A stretch of DNA of 9,029 nucleotides from Deltaproteobacteria bacterium (GCA_023250495.1 JAHFAP010000124.1:1-9029), one strand, 5' to 3'; shown: positions 1-6,194, counted from the first letter of the stretch. The notes: generated by a model from the sequence alone, not told the origin. Numbers and translations: made by a program.

Positions 1-2
1 AG

Positions 3-155
3 ACTTTTGACGAATATCTGCTATTGTTAGACGACCGTTTGACAATCGACCTCAAGCAGCTGGAAAACCTGTTGGCTCAAGTCGCTCCCAACTATCCCGG
101 CGGCGCTAGGAAACTGGCGTCTCAATGGATTCTTCCAGGCGCGCTGCAAGGCTAG
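3..155 (+). CDS. C-terminal end of an unrecognised protein (partial, 5' end outside window)
   Basis: The plus-strand frame beginning at base 3 is open from the window edge for 50 codons and ends at TAG (153-155). The other two plus-strand frames hit stops by bases 9 and 30. The fragment is acidic and leucine-rich at first (residues reading TFDEYLLLLDDRLTIDLKQL), which would suit an amphipathic helix, and ends in a W-I-L-P-G-A-L-Q-G tail. I recognise no family. Codon choice is compatible with the neighbouring genes, but 50 codons is short enough to occur by chance, so this is a moderate call. It lies 80 bp upstream of the NMT1-like binding protein on the same strand, with a promoter-like sequence between them, so co-transcription is possible but not required. 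Confidence 0.5.
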   Translation, partial: TFDEYLLLLDDRLTIDLKQLENLLAQVAPNYPGGARKLASQWILPGALQG

Positions 156-169
156 CAAAAAGGTGTTTC

Positions 170-199
170 TTGACAGAGGAGCCCGGTTCTTCCTAGATT
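170..199 (+). promoter_or_regulatory. Candidate sigma70-type promoter for the NMT1-like binding protein gene
   Basis: A perfect -35 hexamer TTGACA (170-175) is followed after 18 bp by TAGATT (194-199), which matches the -10 consensus at four of six positions including the key first TA and last T. The start codon at 236 is about 30 bp beyond the expected transcription start, leaving room for the GGAGG ribosome-binding site at 226-230. This is a motif match only. Use of an E. coli-like consensus by this organism is assumed. Confidence 0.4.
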
Positions 200-235
200 G
201 CGGCAGACCTTCAGCAGGTAAAGGCGGAGGCAATC

Positions 236-1237
236 ATGAAAAGGAGCTGTCTGTCACTCTCTTTCGGGTTTATCCTGGCGGCGGCTTTTCTCTCTTCAGC
301 TCCCGCTCAAGAGAAAAAATTGGACAAGATCAGGGTCGGCGGCGGCTCGGCATCGGCCACGCAGATGTCGATGTGGCTTGCCAAGGAGGGGGGCTTTTAC
401 GAAAAGAACGGGCTTGCCGCCGAAGCGATCAGTATTCCGGGCAGCTCTCTAGCCCTCCAGGCGATGCTCGCCGGTGAAGTGCCGATCATCCAGCTTGGGG
501 GCGCCGCCTCGATTCAGGCCAATCTCGCTGGGGCCGATACGGTCATCATCGCCACCATCGTGCGCAAGTTTCTTTTTTCGATTTTTGCCAGGCCGGGCAT
601 CGCAAGGATGGAGGATTTAAAAGGCAAAGTGTTTGGAACGACTCGCTTTGGGACGCTCTCCGATTACGCCTCTAGGTATGCTCTACAAAGATATGGGATC
701 GATCCGGAAAGAGATATCACGATGGTGCAGACCGGCGGTCCCGCGGAAGCGGTCACGGCGATGGCGGCGGGAAAGATTCAGGCGGCGGCCTTAAGCCCTC
801 CGGCGACACTTCAGGCAAAGAAACTCAAGTTGAAGGAGATCCTGGACATGTCCAAGCTGGACGCCGAGTATCACGTGAATGGCGTTGTCACGACCCGGAG
901 GTTTCTCAGAAGCAGCGAGGATGTGGTCAGGCGCTTTCTCAGAGCCTACATCGAGGGTGCCGTCCGCGGCCAGAAGGACAAGAACTTCGCGTTGAAGGTC
1001 ATGGGAAAATATTTCAGAACTGACGACAAGGAGCTTCTTGAAGAGAGCTACGACACAGTAGTGAAAAGTAATTTTTCGATTCCGCCCTATCCATCAGTGC
1101 CGGGGATCGCAAGCTTGATTCAAGGCTTGGAAAGACAAAATCCCAAGGCCAAGGGTGCGAATCCAGACGACTTCGCCGACAGCCGCCTCGTGAAGGAACT
1201 CGATCAGAGCGGGTTTATAAAGTCGCTTCTGCCCTAG
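236..1237 (+). CDS. ABC transporter substrate-binding protein, NMT1/SsuA-like (NitT/TauT type)
   Basis: Predicted periplasmic binding protein of 333 residues for a small organic solute. Residues 1-24 form a clear Sec signal peptide: basic K2-R3, a hydrophobic core around residues 8-19, and an A-P-A cleavage site before Q25. The only early cysteine (C5) lies before the hydrophobic core, so it is not a lipobox. The mature part begins with a strand reading IRVGGGSASATQ, then the family-typical helix with W-L-A-K-E-G-G-F-Y-E-K-N-G (about residues 48-60), which in NMT1/THI5-like proteins precedes the first ligand-contacting loop. The segment LQAMLAGEVPIIQLGGA corresponds to the usual ligand-pocket region. 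The C-terminal lobe has the family-like V-V-R-R-F-L-R-A-Y-I-E-G helix. Length is normal for the family. The start is supported by GGAGG (226-230), 5 bp before ATG. No permease or ATPase gene is adjacent on its own side: the next gene is convergent. Such proteins bind taurine, sulfonates, nitrate, pyrimidine precursors or aromatic acids, and the ligand cannot be deduced here. Confidence 0.88.
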   Translation: MKRSCLSLSFGFILAAAFLSSAPAQEKKLDKIRVGGGSASATQMSMWLAKEGGFYEKNGLAAEAISIPGSSLALQAMLAGEVPIIQLGGAASIQANLAGADTVIIATIVRKFLFSIFARPGIARMEDLKGKVFGTTRFGTLSDYASRYALQRYGIDPERDITMVQTGGPAEAVTAMAAGKIQAAALSPPATLQAKKLKLKEILDMSKLDAEYHVNGVVTTRRFLRSSEDVVRRFLRAYIEGAVRGQKDKNFALKVMGKYFRTDDKELLEESYDTVVKSNFSIPPYPSVPGIASLIQGLERQNPKAKGANPDDFADSRLVKELDQSGFIKSLLP

Positions 1238-1246
1238 GGTTGAAGG

Positions 1247-1303
1247 GTTAAAGAGTTAAAGGGTTTAAAAACCTGGAATCCTTAAACCGTTCAACTTTTC
1301 AAC
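1247..1303. repeat. AT-rich imperfect inverted repeat between convergent genes, possible bidirectional terminator
   Basis: Arms of 22 bp (1247-1268 and 1282-1303) are complementary at 18 of 22 positions and separated by a 13-bp loop. The repeat fills almost all of the 67 bp between the stop codon of the plus-strand binding protein (1235-1237) and that of the minus-strand amidohydrolase (1305-1307). A transcript from either strand could fold into a long stem, so it may stop transcription from both sides. The stem is AT-rich and lacks a clean following T-run, so classical Rho-independent termination is uncertain. The left flank (1236-1250) shares an exact 15-mer with 4238-4252, linking it to a dispersed repeat family. 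Confidence 0.6.
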
Positions 1304-1304
1304 T

Positions 1305-2357
1305 TCAAAGGGCGTAAAACCTTTTGGGATTGTCGTAGAGAATCTTTTTCTTTGAACTGCTCGTCAGCTCTTTTCGTTCACAGAATTCCTTCACCAGCGC
1401 CTGCAGATCGGTTTTTGTCGCTTCGTGCGGGAAGTCCGAAGCCCAGAGCAGGCAGCCGTCGCCCAATAGCTCAACGTCTCGCCGGGTCGTCATCTCTTCG
1501 CCGCATTGGAAAAAGAGCTGCTTCCGGGTAAGAAGCTCGCTGGGCAGAAGCGGCCGTTCTTTCGGCGGCACGCGCTCCAGCCGCTCCTCGATTTTGCTGA
1601 TCAGATACGGGACCCAGCCGCATCCGGCCTCAAGGAAACCGAGTCTCAGCCTTTTGAGCTTGTTCATCAAACCTGAGAACATGATATTGGTAAACTGGCG
1701 CATCTCCGGAATCACATGCGCCAGAGTGGCGACTTCATTGGGCTCTAAAAAGCGATCATTGTCTCTGAGCGATGTGCACGAGTGGACCGACAGGGCGCAT
1801 CCCAAGCGGTCGGCCTCTTCGAAAATCGCCCGGTACAGTGGATGGCCGAGGGGAAGAGGCAAACCTTCTGCGGGCAGAATCCCACCGACCATGTGGTGAA
1901 CCTCGACGGCTCGGTGCAGCTCTTTGGCCGCCTTGCCTACATCCTGGAGCGGCAGCAGGGCCATTCCCCGAAATCGCTTGTCGCGGCTAAGAAACTGGTC
2001 GTGGAGGAAATCGTTGTAAGCGCGACAAAGTTCTGCTGCGTACTGCGGGTTGCCAATCTGGCCGATGTGCATGAAGCGGGTCGGATAGAGAACGGCCAGC
2101 TCGATCTTTCCCTCGTCGAGCTTCTCCGCCCACTCGCGCCAATCCGGCACGCGGAAATCCTGCTGTCTGTAATCGTTCTGAGGAATGGAGCGGTGCCAGC
2201 CGTGATGGGGCACAAGCGGAAAGTAAAGCATCGCCTCGCGTCGAGACTTGTAGCCCGGCGACATATATTCGATGATCTGCTCGTCCGTCTCGCGGACGTG
2301 CCCGTCCGAGTCGATAATGTGGGCCGGCGTTGCCGCGCGCCTCTTGGGTTGTCGCAT
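1305..2357 (-). CDS. Metal-dependent amidohydrolase, PF04909 family (ACMSD/resorcylate-decarboxylase-like TIM barrel)
   Basis: Predicted cytoplasmic TIM-barrel hydrolase or decarboxylase of 350 residues. The N-terminal metal motif appears as I-I-D-S-D-G-H-V-R-E, the D-x-D-G-H form common in PF04909 rather than the H-x-H of classical amidohydrolases. Further on are a barrel histidine in A-L-S-V-H-S-C-T-S, the family-typical L-E-A-G-C-G-W-V-P-Y helix, and the C-terminal A-S-D-F-P-H-E motif carrying the expected catalytic or metal-binding Asp, followed by N-P-K-R-F-Y near the end. Length is usual for the family. Relatives act on aminocarboxymuconate semialdehyde, resorcylates and other aromatic acids, so aromatic ring-fragment metabolism is plausible, but the substrate is unknown. 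I chose ATG at 2357. An in-frame TTG at 2393 would add 12 residues, but neither start has a strong Shine-Dalgarno and the domain starts after both. The gene runs divergently from the D-aminoacylase-like gene and converges on the NMT1-like gene. Confidence 0.85.
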   Translation of the reverse strand: MRQPKRRAATPAHIIDSDGHVRETDEQIIEYMSPGYKSRREAMLYFPLVPHHGWHRSIPQNDYRQQDFRVPDWREWAEKLDEGKIELAVLYPTRFMHIGQIGNPQYAAELCRAYNDFLHDQFLSRDKRFRGMALLPLQDVGKAAKELHRAVEVHHMVGGILPAEGLPLPLGHPLYRAIFEEADRLGCALSVHSCTSLRDNDRFLEPNEVATLAHVIPEMRQFTNIMFSGLMNKLKRLRLGFLEAGCGWVPYLISKIEERLERVPPKERPLLPSELLTRKQLFFQCGEEMTTRRDVELLGDGCLLWASDFPHEATKTDLQALVKEFCERKELTSSSKKKILYDNPKRFYAL

Positions 2358-2409
2358 GTGGGCTTTCTTGCATAGAGTCTCGTGGCTTGTCAATGAAGGA
2401 GAGGCTCGG

Positions 2410-2439
2410 TTGACATGAAATCATCCGTCCGGTTATACC
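2410..2439 (+). promoter_or_regulatory. Candidate sigma70-type promoter for the D-aminoacylase-like gene and downstream run
   Basis: A perfect TTGACA (2410-2415) lies 18 bp before TATACC (2434-2439), which matches the first four -10 positions. The predicted start is about 30 bp ahead of ATG 2477, with the G-rich ribosome-binding site AAGGGGGGG (2462-2470) in between. On the opposite strand the same bases read TATAAC (2438-2433), which could serve as a -10 for the divergent amidohydrolase, although I see no good -35 for it. The spacing resembles the candidate at 170-199. Confidence 0.42.
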
Positions 2440-2476
2440 TCGCTTAGGAGTCGAAAAGGCCAAGGGGGGGACCGCC

Positions 2477-4159
2477 ATGTATGACCTGTTGATCAAAGGG
2501 GGACGCCTCTATGACGGAAGCGGGATGTCTTCCTACATGGGAGACGTAGCCGTGCAGAATGGAAGGATTGTCGAGGTTGGCCGCGTGAGCGGCGCCGTCC
2601 AGCGAACTGTAAACGCCGATGGCCTGGCAGTGGCGCCGGGCTTCATCGACTTCCATACTCACCTGGACGCGCAGCTCCTCTGGGATCCGATCGCGACCTC
2701 TTCCTGCTGGCATGGAATCACCACCGTGATTCCGGGAAACTGCGGTCTCACGCTCGCGCCGTGCCGTCCGCAAGATAGAGAGAACATCCTCGGAAGCTTC
2801 GTTCGGGTCGAGGCGATGCCGCTGCAAGTGTTGAGATCAGCGGTCAAGTGGGAATGGGAAACTTTTCCCGAATATCTGAATCGCCTCGATGGCAGGCTCG
2901 GCGTCAATGTGGCAGCCCTCGTAGGCCACTGCGCCCTGCGCCAGTACGTGATGGGCGAGGAGGCCTGCGAAAGGGCGGCGACACCGAGCGAGATCGAGCG
3001 AATGAAAAAAATCCTGAAAGAGAGCATGCTTGCCGGGGCGATCGGTTTTTCTACGAACCAGAATCCGGTGCACATGCGTAGCGATGGAAGGCCGATCGCT
3101 AGCCGCCTCGCTGCCGAAGAGGAAATTCTCGAGTTGGCGGGTGTCTTGGGCGAGTTGAACAGGGGGTCGGTTCAGATCTCCATTGGGACCCTGGGTATTT
3201 CAGTTCCCGCGGAGAAAGGGGTCGGTCTCTTCAATCGCCTCGCGGCGGGTGGGCGGCCCGTGATCTGGCAGAGCATTGCCCACCGCTGGGATCAGCCCGA
3301 TCTCTGGCGCCAGCTCTTAGAGATGGCCCAGCAGAGCCAGGCCGCCGGTGTTCCGTCCTATCCTCTGTGCAATGCCCGGCTGTTTAACAATCGTTTCAAT
3401 CTCAAGAACGCTCAGGTCTTCGATGACCTTGCGACATGGAAAGAGATCCTATTTATGCCCATCGACCAAAGGATGGAGCTCTTTCGCGGCCCGGAAGTGC
3501 GGCGGAAGCTTCGCTATGAAGCGGTGGAGGAAAAGCGTCCCTCCCGTTTTTCCAGGCGCTGGGATCTGGTTTACATGATCAAAGCAGCGACTCCGAAGAA
3601 CAAATCCCTTGAGCGAAAGAGCGTCGCCGAGATCGCCAAGATGCAAGGAAAGGATGTCATTGATGCTTTCCTGGATCTTTCTCTGGAAGAAGGCTTGGAA
3701 ACTCTCTTTCAGACTTCGAGTAACAATGGGGACGAAAGCGCGGTCGCGGAAATTCTTAAAAGTCCCTTCACCCTGGTGGGCCAATCTGACGCCGGCGCCC
3801 ATCTGATCTACGACGCCGGCTACGGCTACGCGACTCGCTTCCTGGGACATTGGATCAGGGAGCGCGGGGTGATGAGTCTTGAGGAAGGCGTGCGCAAGCT
3901 CACCTTCATGGTTGCTTCGATCTTCGGCCTTCATGACCGCGGGCTGATCCGTGCCGGAATGGCGGCCGATCTGGTCCTCTTCGATCCGCAGACCGTAGGA
4001 GACTGTGAGCCGGAGATGGCCAACGATCTTCCCGGCGGAGAGAAGCGGCTCGTGCAGAAAGCTACGGGTGTGAAGATGACGGTCGTGAACGGTGAAGTCT
4101 TGACCGAAGATGGTAGGCATAGCGGTGCTCTCCCCGGCCGCGTGTTGGGAAAAGGCTAG
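2477..4159 (+). CDS. N-acyl-D-amino-acid deacylase (D-aminoacylase)-like amidohydrolase
   Basis: Predicted cytoplasmic amidohydrolase of 560 residues. The N-terminus is the usual small beta domain (D-L-L-I-K-G-G-R-L-Y-D-G-S-G, residues 3-16), leading to A-P-G-F-I-D-F-H-T-H-L-D with the metal pair H60-x-H62. The G-N-C-G motif (residues 87-90) carries the cysteine that is a zinc ligand in D-aminoacylases. V-G-H at 149-151, a G-F-S-T-N segment near residue 195, and G-Q-S-D-A-G-A-H with the expected catalytic D438 follow. The C-terminus has the typical G-L-I-R-A-G-M-A-A-D-L-V-L-F-D-P strand. Known members release D-amino acids from N-acyl derivatives; relatives hydrolyse other amides and cyclic imides. 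At 560 residues it is longer than the roughly 480-residue characterised D-aminoacylases, and I cannot find the usual S-H-x-K histidine motif; H269 in I-A-H-R-W is a possible substitute. The start is fixed by the G-rich ribosome-binding site 6 bp upstream. It likely leads a run with the downstream binding protein and ATPase, 101 bp away. Confidence 0.85.
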   Translation: MYDLLIKGGRLYDGSGMSSYMGDVAVQNGRIVEVGRVSGAVQRTVNADGLAVAPGFIDFHTHLDAQLLWDPIATSSCWHGITTVIPGNCGLTLAPCRPQDRENILGSFVRVEAMPLQVLRSAVKWEWETFPEYLNRLDGRLGVNVAALVGHCALRQYVMGEEACERAATPSEIERMKKILKESMLAGAIGFSTNQNPVHMRSDGRPIASRLAAEEEILELAGVLGELNRGSVQISIGTLGISVPAEKGVGLFNRLAAGGRPVIWQSIAHRWDQPDLWRQLLEMAQQSQAAGVPSYPLCNARLFNNRFNLKNAQVFDDLATWKEILFMPIDQRMELFRGPEVRRKLRYEAVEEKRPSRFSRRWDLVYMIKAATPKNKSLERKSVAEIAKMQGKDVIDAFLDLSLEEGLETLFQTSSNNGDESAVAEILKSPFTLVGQSDAGAHLIYDAGYGYATRFLGHWIRERGVMSLEEGVRKLTFMVASIFGLHDRGLIRAGMAADLVLFDPQTVGDCEPEMANDLPGGEKRLVQKATGVKMTVVNGEVLTEDGRHSGALPGRVLGKG

Positions 4160-4203
4160 GGGCGTTTGCTCGGAGAGATACCGTAGGGGCAAGGATGAGG
4201 GAT

Positions 4204-4251
4204 GAAGGGATTAAGGGTTCAAGGGTTGAAGGGATTCAGGGTTGAAGGGTT
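4204..4251. repeat. Two-copy 24-bp tandem repeat in the leader of the Fe-type binding protein gene
   Basis: Copies at 4204-4227 and 4228-4251 differ at only two of 24 positions, and each is itself built from a shorter AAGGGTT-like unit. The second copy ends immediately before the AGGAG ribosome-binding site (4252-4256) of the gene starting at 4261. The last part (4238-4252) matches 1236-1250 exactly over 15 bp. The sequence is purine-rich on the plus strand. Function is unknown: it may be slippage-prone leader sequence or a member of a dispersed intergenic repeat family. Confidence 0.75.
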
Positions 4252-4260
4252 AGGAGAGAC

Positions 4261-5286
4261 ATGAAGTGGACGCGTAAGATCCGGAGAACGAAACGACCTT
4301 TTTGCGGGATTGTGCTATTGGGATGTCTCCTTCCTTTTAGCCTCATGGCCGCAGAGGTGCGGGAAAAGGCGGAGGCCGAGGGTCAAGTCGTCTTTTACGC
4401 TTCTATGAACACGGTCGATGTGAAAGCGCTCGCAGACGGATTCAAGCAGCTCTATCCCAAGATCGACGCCCAGTTCTATCGTGCCAACGATTCGCAGCTC
4501 ATGGAAAAGACCTTGACCGAGGGGCGAGCGGGCAAACCGCTCTGGGATGTCATCGCTATTACAGGCTTCTACGGCCATCTCCTTAAGAAAAGAGGGATGC
4601 TCGAAGCCTACGACTCGCCGGAGAGAAAGTTCTATCGCGACGCCTACCAAGATCCGCAGGCGTTCTGGACTTCGATCTACACAACCTACGCGGTCCTCGG
4701 CTACAACACGCGGCTGGTCCCGAAGACAAGCATCCCGAAGTCGTATCAGGACCTCCTCAAGCCCGAGTGGAAAGGGCAGATCGGGATGGAAGCGCGGCCC
4801 TACGAGTGGTTCGCGACGACGATGAAGAATATGGGAGGAGAAGAAAAGGGATTGGCCTTCATGCGCCGCCTTGCTCAGCAGCAGCCTCAACCGAGGAGCG
4901 GCAGGACTCTCATCGCTCAGCTCGTGGCTGCCGGGGAATTCAAAGGCTCCGTGACGGTTTACTCGCAGAGTTACGAGATCCTCAAGGGAACCGGCGCGCC
5001 AGTCGAATGGGTCGCGCTCGATCCGGTCTACGCCAGCGTTCATCCCACGGGAATCGCGGCCAAGGCCGCTCACCCCAATGGCGCGCGATTGTTTATGGAT
5101 TTTCTCCTTTCAAAAAAGGGTCAAGAGATTCTGCGCTCTTTAAGACGGATTCCCGATCGAATCGATACACCTCCTGATCCGCCGCGACTGATCGAAGGTA
5201 TCCGCCCGGCGGTTACTTCGCCGGAGATCTACGACGACTTTGACCGCTACGTCCGGCTCTTCGACGACACCTTCAAGTTCAAGTAG
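4261..5286 (+). CDS. ABC transporter substrate-binding protein, Fe3+/FbpA-like fold (extracellular solute-binding family 1/6)
   Basis: Predicted periplasmic binding protein of 341 residues. A strongly basic N-terminus (K2 to R12) precedes a hydrophobic core (about 14-29), with likely cleavage near A30-A31. An L-L-G-C at 19-22 sits inside the hydrophobic stretch and is a poor lipobox. The mature protein opens with the family pattern A-E-A-E-G-Q-V-V-F-Y-A-S-M-N, then a helix ending F-K-Q-L-Y-P. Later come W-D-V-I, G-Y-N-T-R-L-V-P-K, the very typical S-Y-Q-D-L-L-K-P-E-W-K-G-Q-I-G-M, and near the C-terminus F-M-D-F-L-L-S-K-K-G-Q-E-I-L. These features belong to the type 2 periplasmic fold around FbpA/AfuA. 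No adjacent tyrosine pair, which holds ferric iron in FbpA, occurs anywhere, so an organic or phosphonate-like ligand is as likely as iron. The ribosome-binding site AGGAG (4252-4256) lies 4 bp before ATG. The ATPase gene begins 5 bp after its stop codon. Confidence 0.87.
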   Translation: MKWTRKIRRTKRPFCGIVLLGCLLPFSLMAAEVREKAEAEGQVVFYASMNTVDVKALADGFKQLYPKIDAQFYRANDSQLMEKTLTEGRAGKPLWDVIAITGFYGHLLKKRGMLEAYDSPERKFYRDAYQDPQAFWTSIYTTYAVLGYNTRLVPKTSIPKSYQDLLKPEWKGQIGMEARPYEWFATTMKNMGGEEKGLAFMRRLAQQQPQPRSGRTLIAQLVAAGEFKGSVTVYSQSYEILKGTGAPVEWVALDPVYASVHPTGIAAKAAHPNGARLFMDFLLSKKGQEILRSLRRIPDRIDTPPDPPRLIEGIRPAVTSPEIYDDFDRYVRLFDDTFKFK

Positions 5287-5291
5287 TCCCT

Positions 5292-6131
5292 ATGCGCGTC
5301 GTTATTCACGGGCTGACCAAGGAGTTTGTGAGCGGGCCGAAAGGGGAGAAAAAGGTGCGTGCCCTGGCGGGGGTCGATCTCGAAGTCAGGGACCAGGAAT
5401 TTTTCGGCGTCATCGGGCCGACCGGATGCGGCAAGACGACGCTGCTCCACATCCTCGCCGGACTCGAAAAGCCGACCGACGGCTCGGTGGAGTTCGTCGG
5501 AGACAAAAGAACCGAGGCGATGGTCTCGATGGTCTTTCAGGACGCGGCCTTGATGCCGTGGCGGACGGTCGAGCGCAACGTCCCCTTGGGACCGGAGTTT
5601 CGCAAGCAATCGGTGCCGATTTATAAAAGAGTCACGCAGTTTTTTCTGGAGATGGTGCGCATGCTCGACTTCAGCGGCTCCCATCCGGCCGAGCTTTCCG
5701 GCGGCATGAAGCAGAAAGTGGCGATCGCGCGCGCCCTGGCCAATGACCCGGAAGTGATCGTCATGGACGAGCCCTTCGCCAGCCTGGATGCCCAGACGCG
5801 GCTGCTGCTGCGCGAGGAGCTGCTCAGCATCTGGGAAAAGCACAAGAAGACTGTGATTTTGGTCACGCACAACATCGAAGAGGCGGTGATGCTCTGTGAC
5901 CGGGTCGCGGTGATGAGCGCCTCACCCGGGGTGATCAAAAGTGTGGTCACGGTGGACCTTCCCCGCCCGCGCGGCTTCAAGAGCATGACCAACCCGGACT
6001 TTGTCCGCTGTCTGGACAAGATCTGGGACCTCTTGCGCTACGAGGTGGATCGGGCCATGAAGGAGAACCATCCCTCCCGCGTCGAGGAGCAGCCGGCGCC
6101 GCGGCGCAAAACTATTTTCGATTGGTGGTAA
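5292..6131 (+). CDS. ABC transporter ATP-binding protein, SsuB/TauB (NitT/TauT) type
   Basis: Nucleotide-binding subunit of 279 residues that would power an importer from the inner face of the membrane. All catalytic motifs are intact: Walker A G-P-T-G-C-G-K-T-T (42-50), Q-loop Q83 in V-F-Q-D-A-A-L-M-P-W, signature L-S-G-G-M-K-Q-K (135-142), Walker B V-I-V-M-D-E-P (155-161), D-loop S-L-D (164-166) and the switch histidine H193 in V-T-H-N. The L-M-P-W Q-loop continuation and the L-S-G-G-M signature are typical of SsuB/TauB/NrtD-type ATPases rather than of FbpC-type ones. Residues past about 255 form a charged, proline-containing tail ending in F-D-W-W, of unknown role. The gene starts 5 bp after the upstream binding-protein stop, with no visible Shine-Dalgarno, which suggests translational coupling. 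No permease gene follows. Confidence 0.92.
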   Translation: MRVVIHGLTKEFVSGPKGEKKVRALAGVDLEVRDQEFFGVIGPTGCGKTTLLHILAGLEKPTDGSVEFVGDKRTEAMVSMVFQDAALMPWRTVERNVPLGPEFRKQSVPIYKRVTQFFLEMVRMLDFSGSHPAELSGGMKQKVAIARALANDPEVIVMDEPFASLDAQTRLLLREELLSIWEKHKKTVILVTHNIEEAVMLCDRVAVMSASPGVIKSVVTVDLPRPRGFKSMTNPDFVRCLDKIWDLLRYEVDRAMKENHPSRVEEQPAPRRKTIFDWW

Positions 6132-6137
6132 AAGTTA

Positions 6138-6164
6138 GTTTCGCGTTTCGAATAGCGAGTTTCG
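6138..6164. repeat. Cluster of three GTTTCG short repeats
   Basis: GTTTCG occurs at 6138-6143, 6145-6150 and 6159-6164, just after the ATPase stop codon (6129-6131), with the context becoming GCGTTTCGA and GAGTTTCGA in the last two copies. It forms the left part of a repeat-rich 164-bp gap. No function can be read from it. It may be a degenerate intergenic repeat. Confidence 0.4.
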
Positions 6165-6194
6165 AGGGAAAAACCGAAAGTCGAATCTGAAGAG

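Noticed and set aside
1247..1303. Classical Rho-independent terminator
   Set aside because: The stem is long but AT-rich, and neither strand shows a clean T-run after it, so I kept it as an inverted repeat with only possible terminator activity.
1782..2375. 197-codon plus-strand open frame opposite the PF04909 amidohydrolase
   Set aside because: Antisense shadow. The minus strand has continuous conserved motifs across the same interval.
3449..4192. 247-codon minus-strand open frame opposite the D-aminoacylase-like gene
   Set aside because: Antisense shadow of a well-supported gene. It lacks domain signal and plausible ribosome-binding context.
4204..4251. CRISPR-like array
   Set aside because: Only two directly abutting 24-bp copies with no spacers, and no cas genes nearby.
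4315..4330. Lipoprotein lipobox L-L-G-C in the Fe-type binding protein
   Set aside because: The cysteine lies within the hydrophobic core, with further hydrophobic residues after it and an A-A cleavage context near 30-31, so signal peptidase I processing is more likely.
4261..4350. Twin-arginine (Tat) signal at the start of the Fe-type binding protein (R8-R9)
   Set aside because: The residues after R-R are T-K-R rather than the x-hydrophobic-hydrophobic pattern of a Tat motif. An ordinary Sec signal peptide with a basic n-region explains the sequence.
4315..5073. 252-codon minus-strand open frame opposite the Fe-type binding protein gene
   Set aside because: Shadow of a gene with a signal peptide and family motifs. 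The translation has no recognisable features.
5247..5870. 207-codon minus-strand open frame opposite the ATPase
   Set aside because: Fully antisense to intact ATPase motifs, with no domain evidence.
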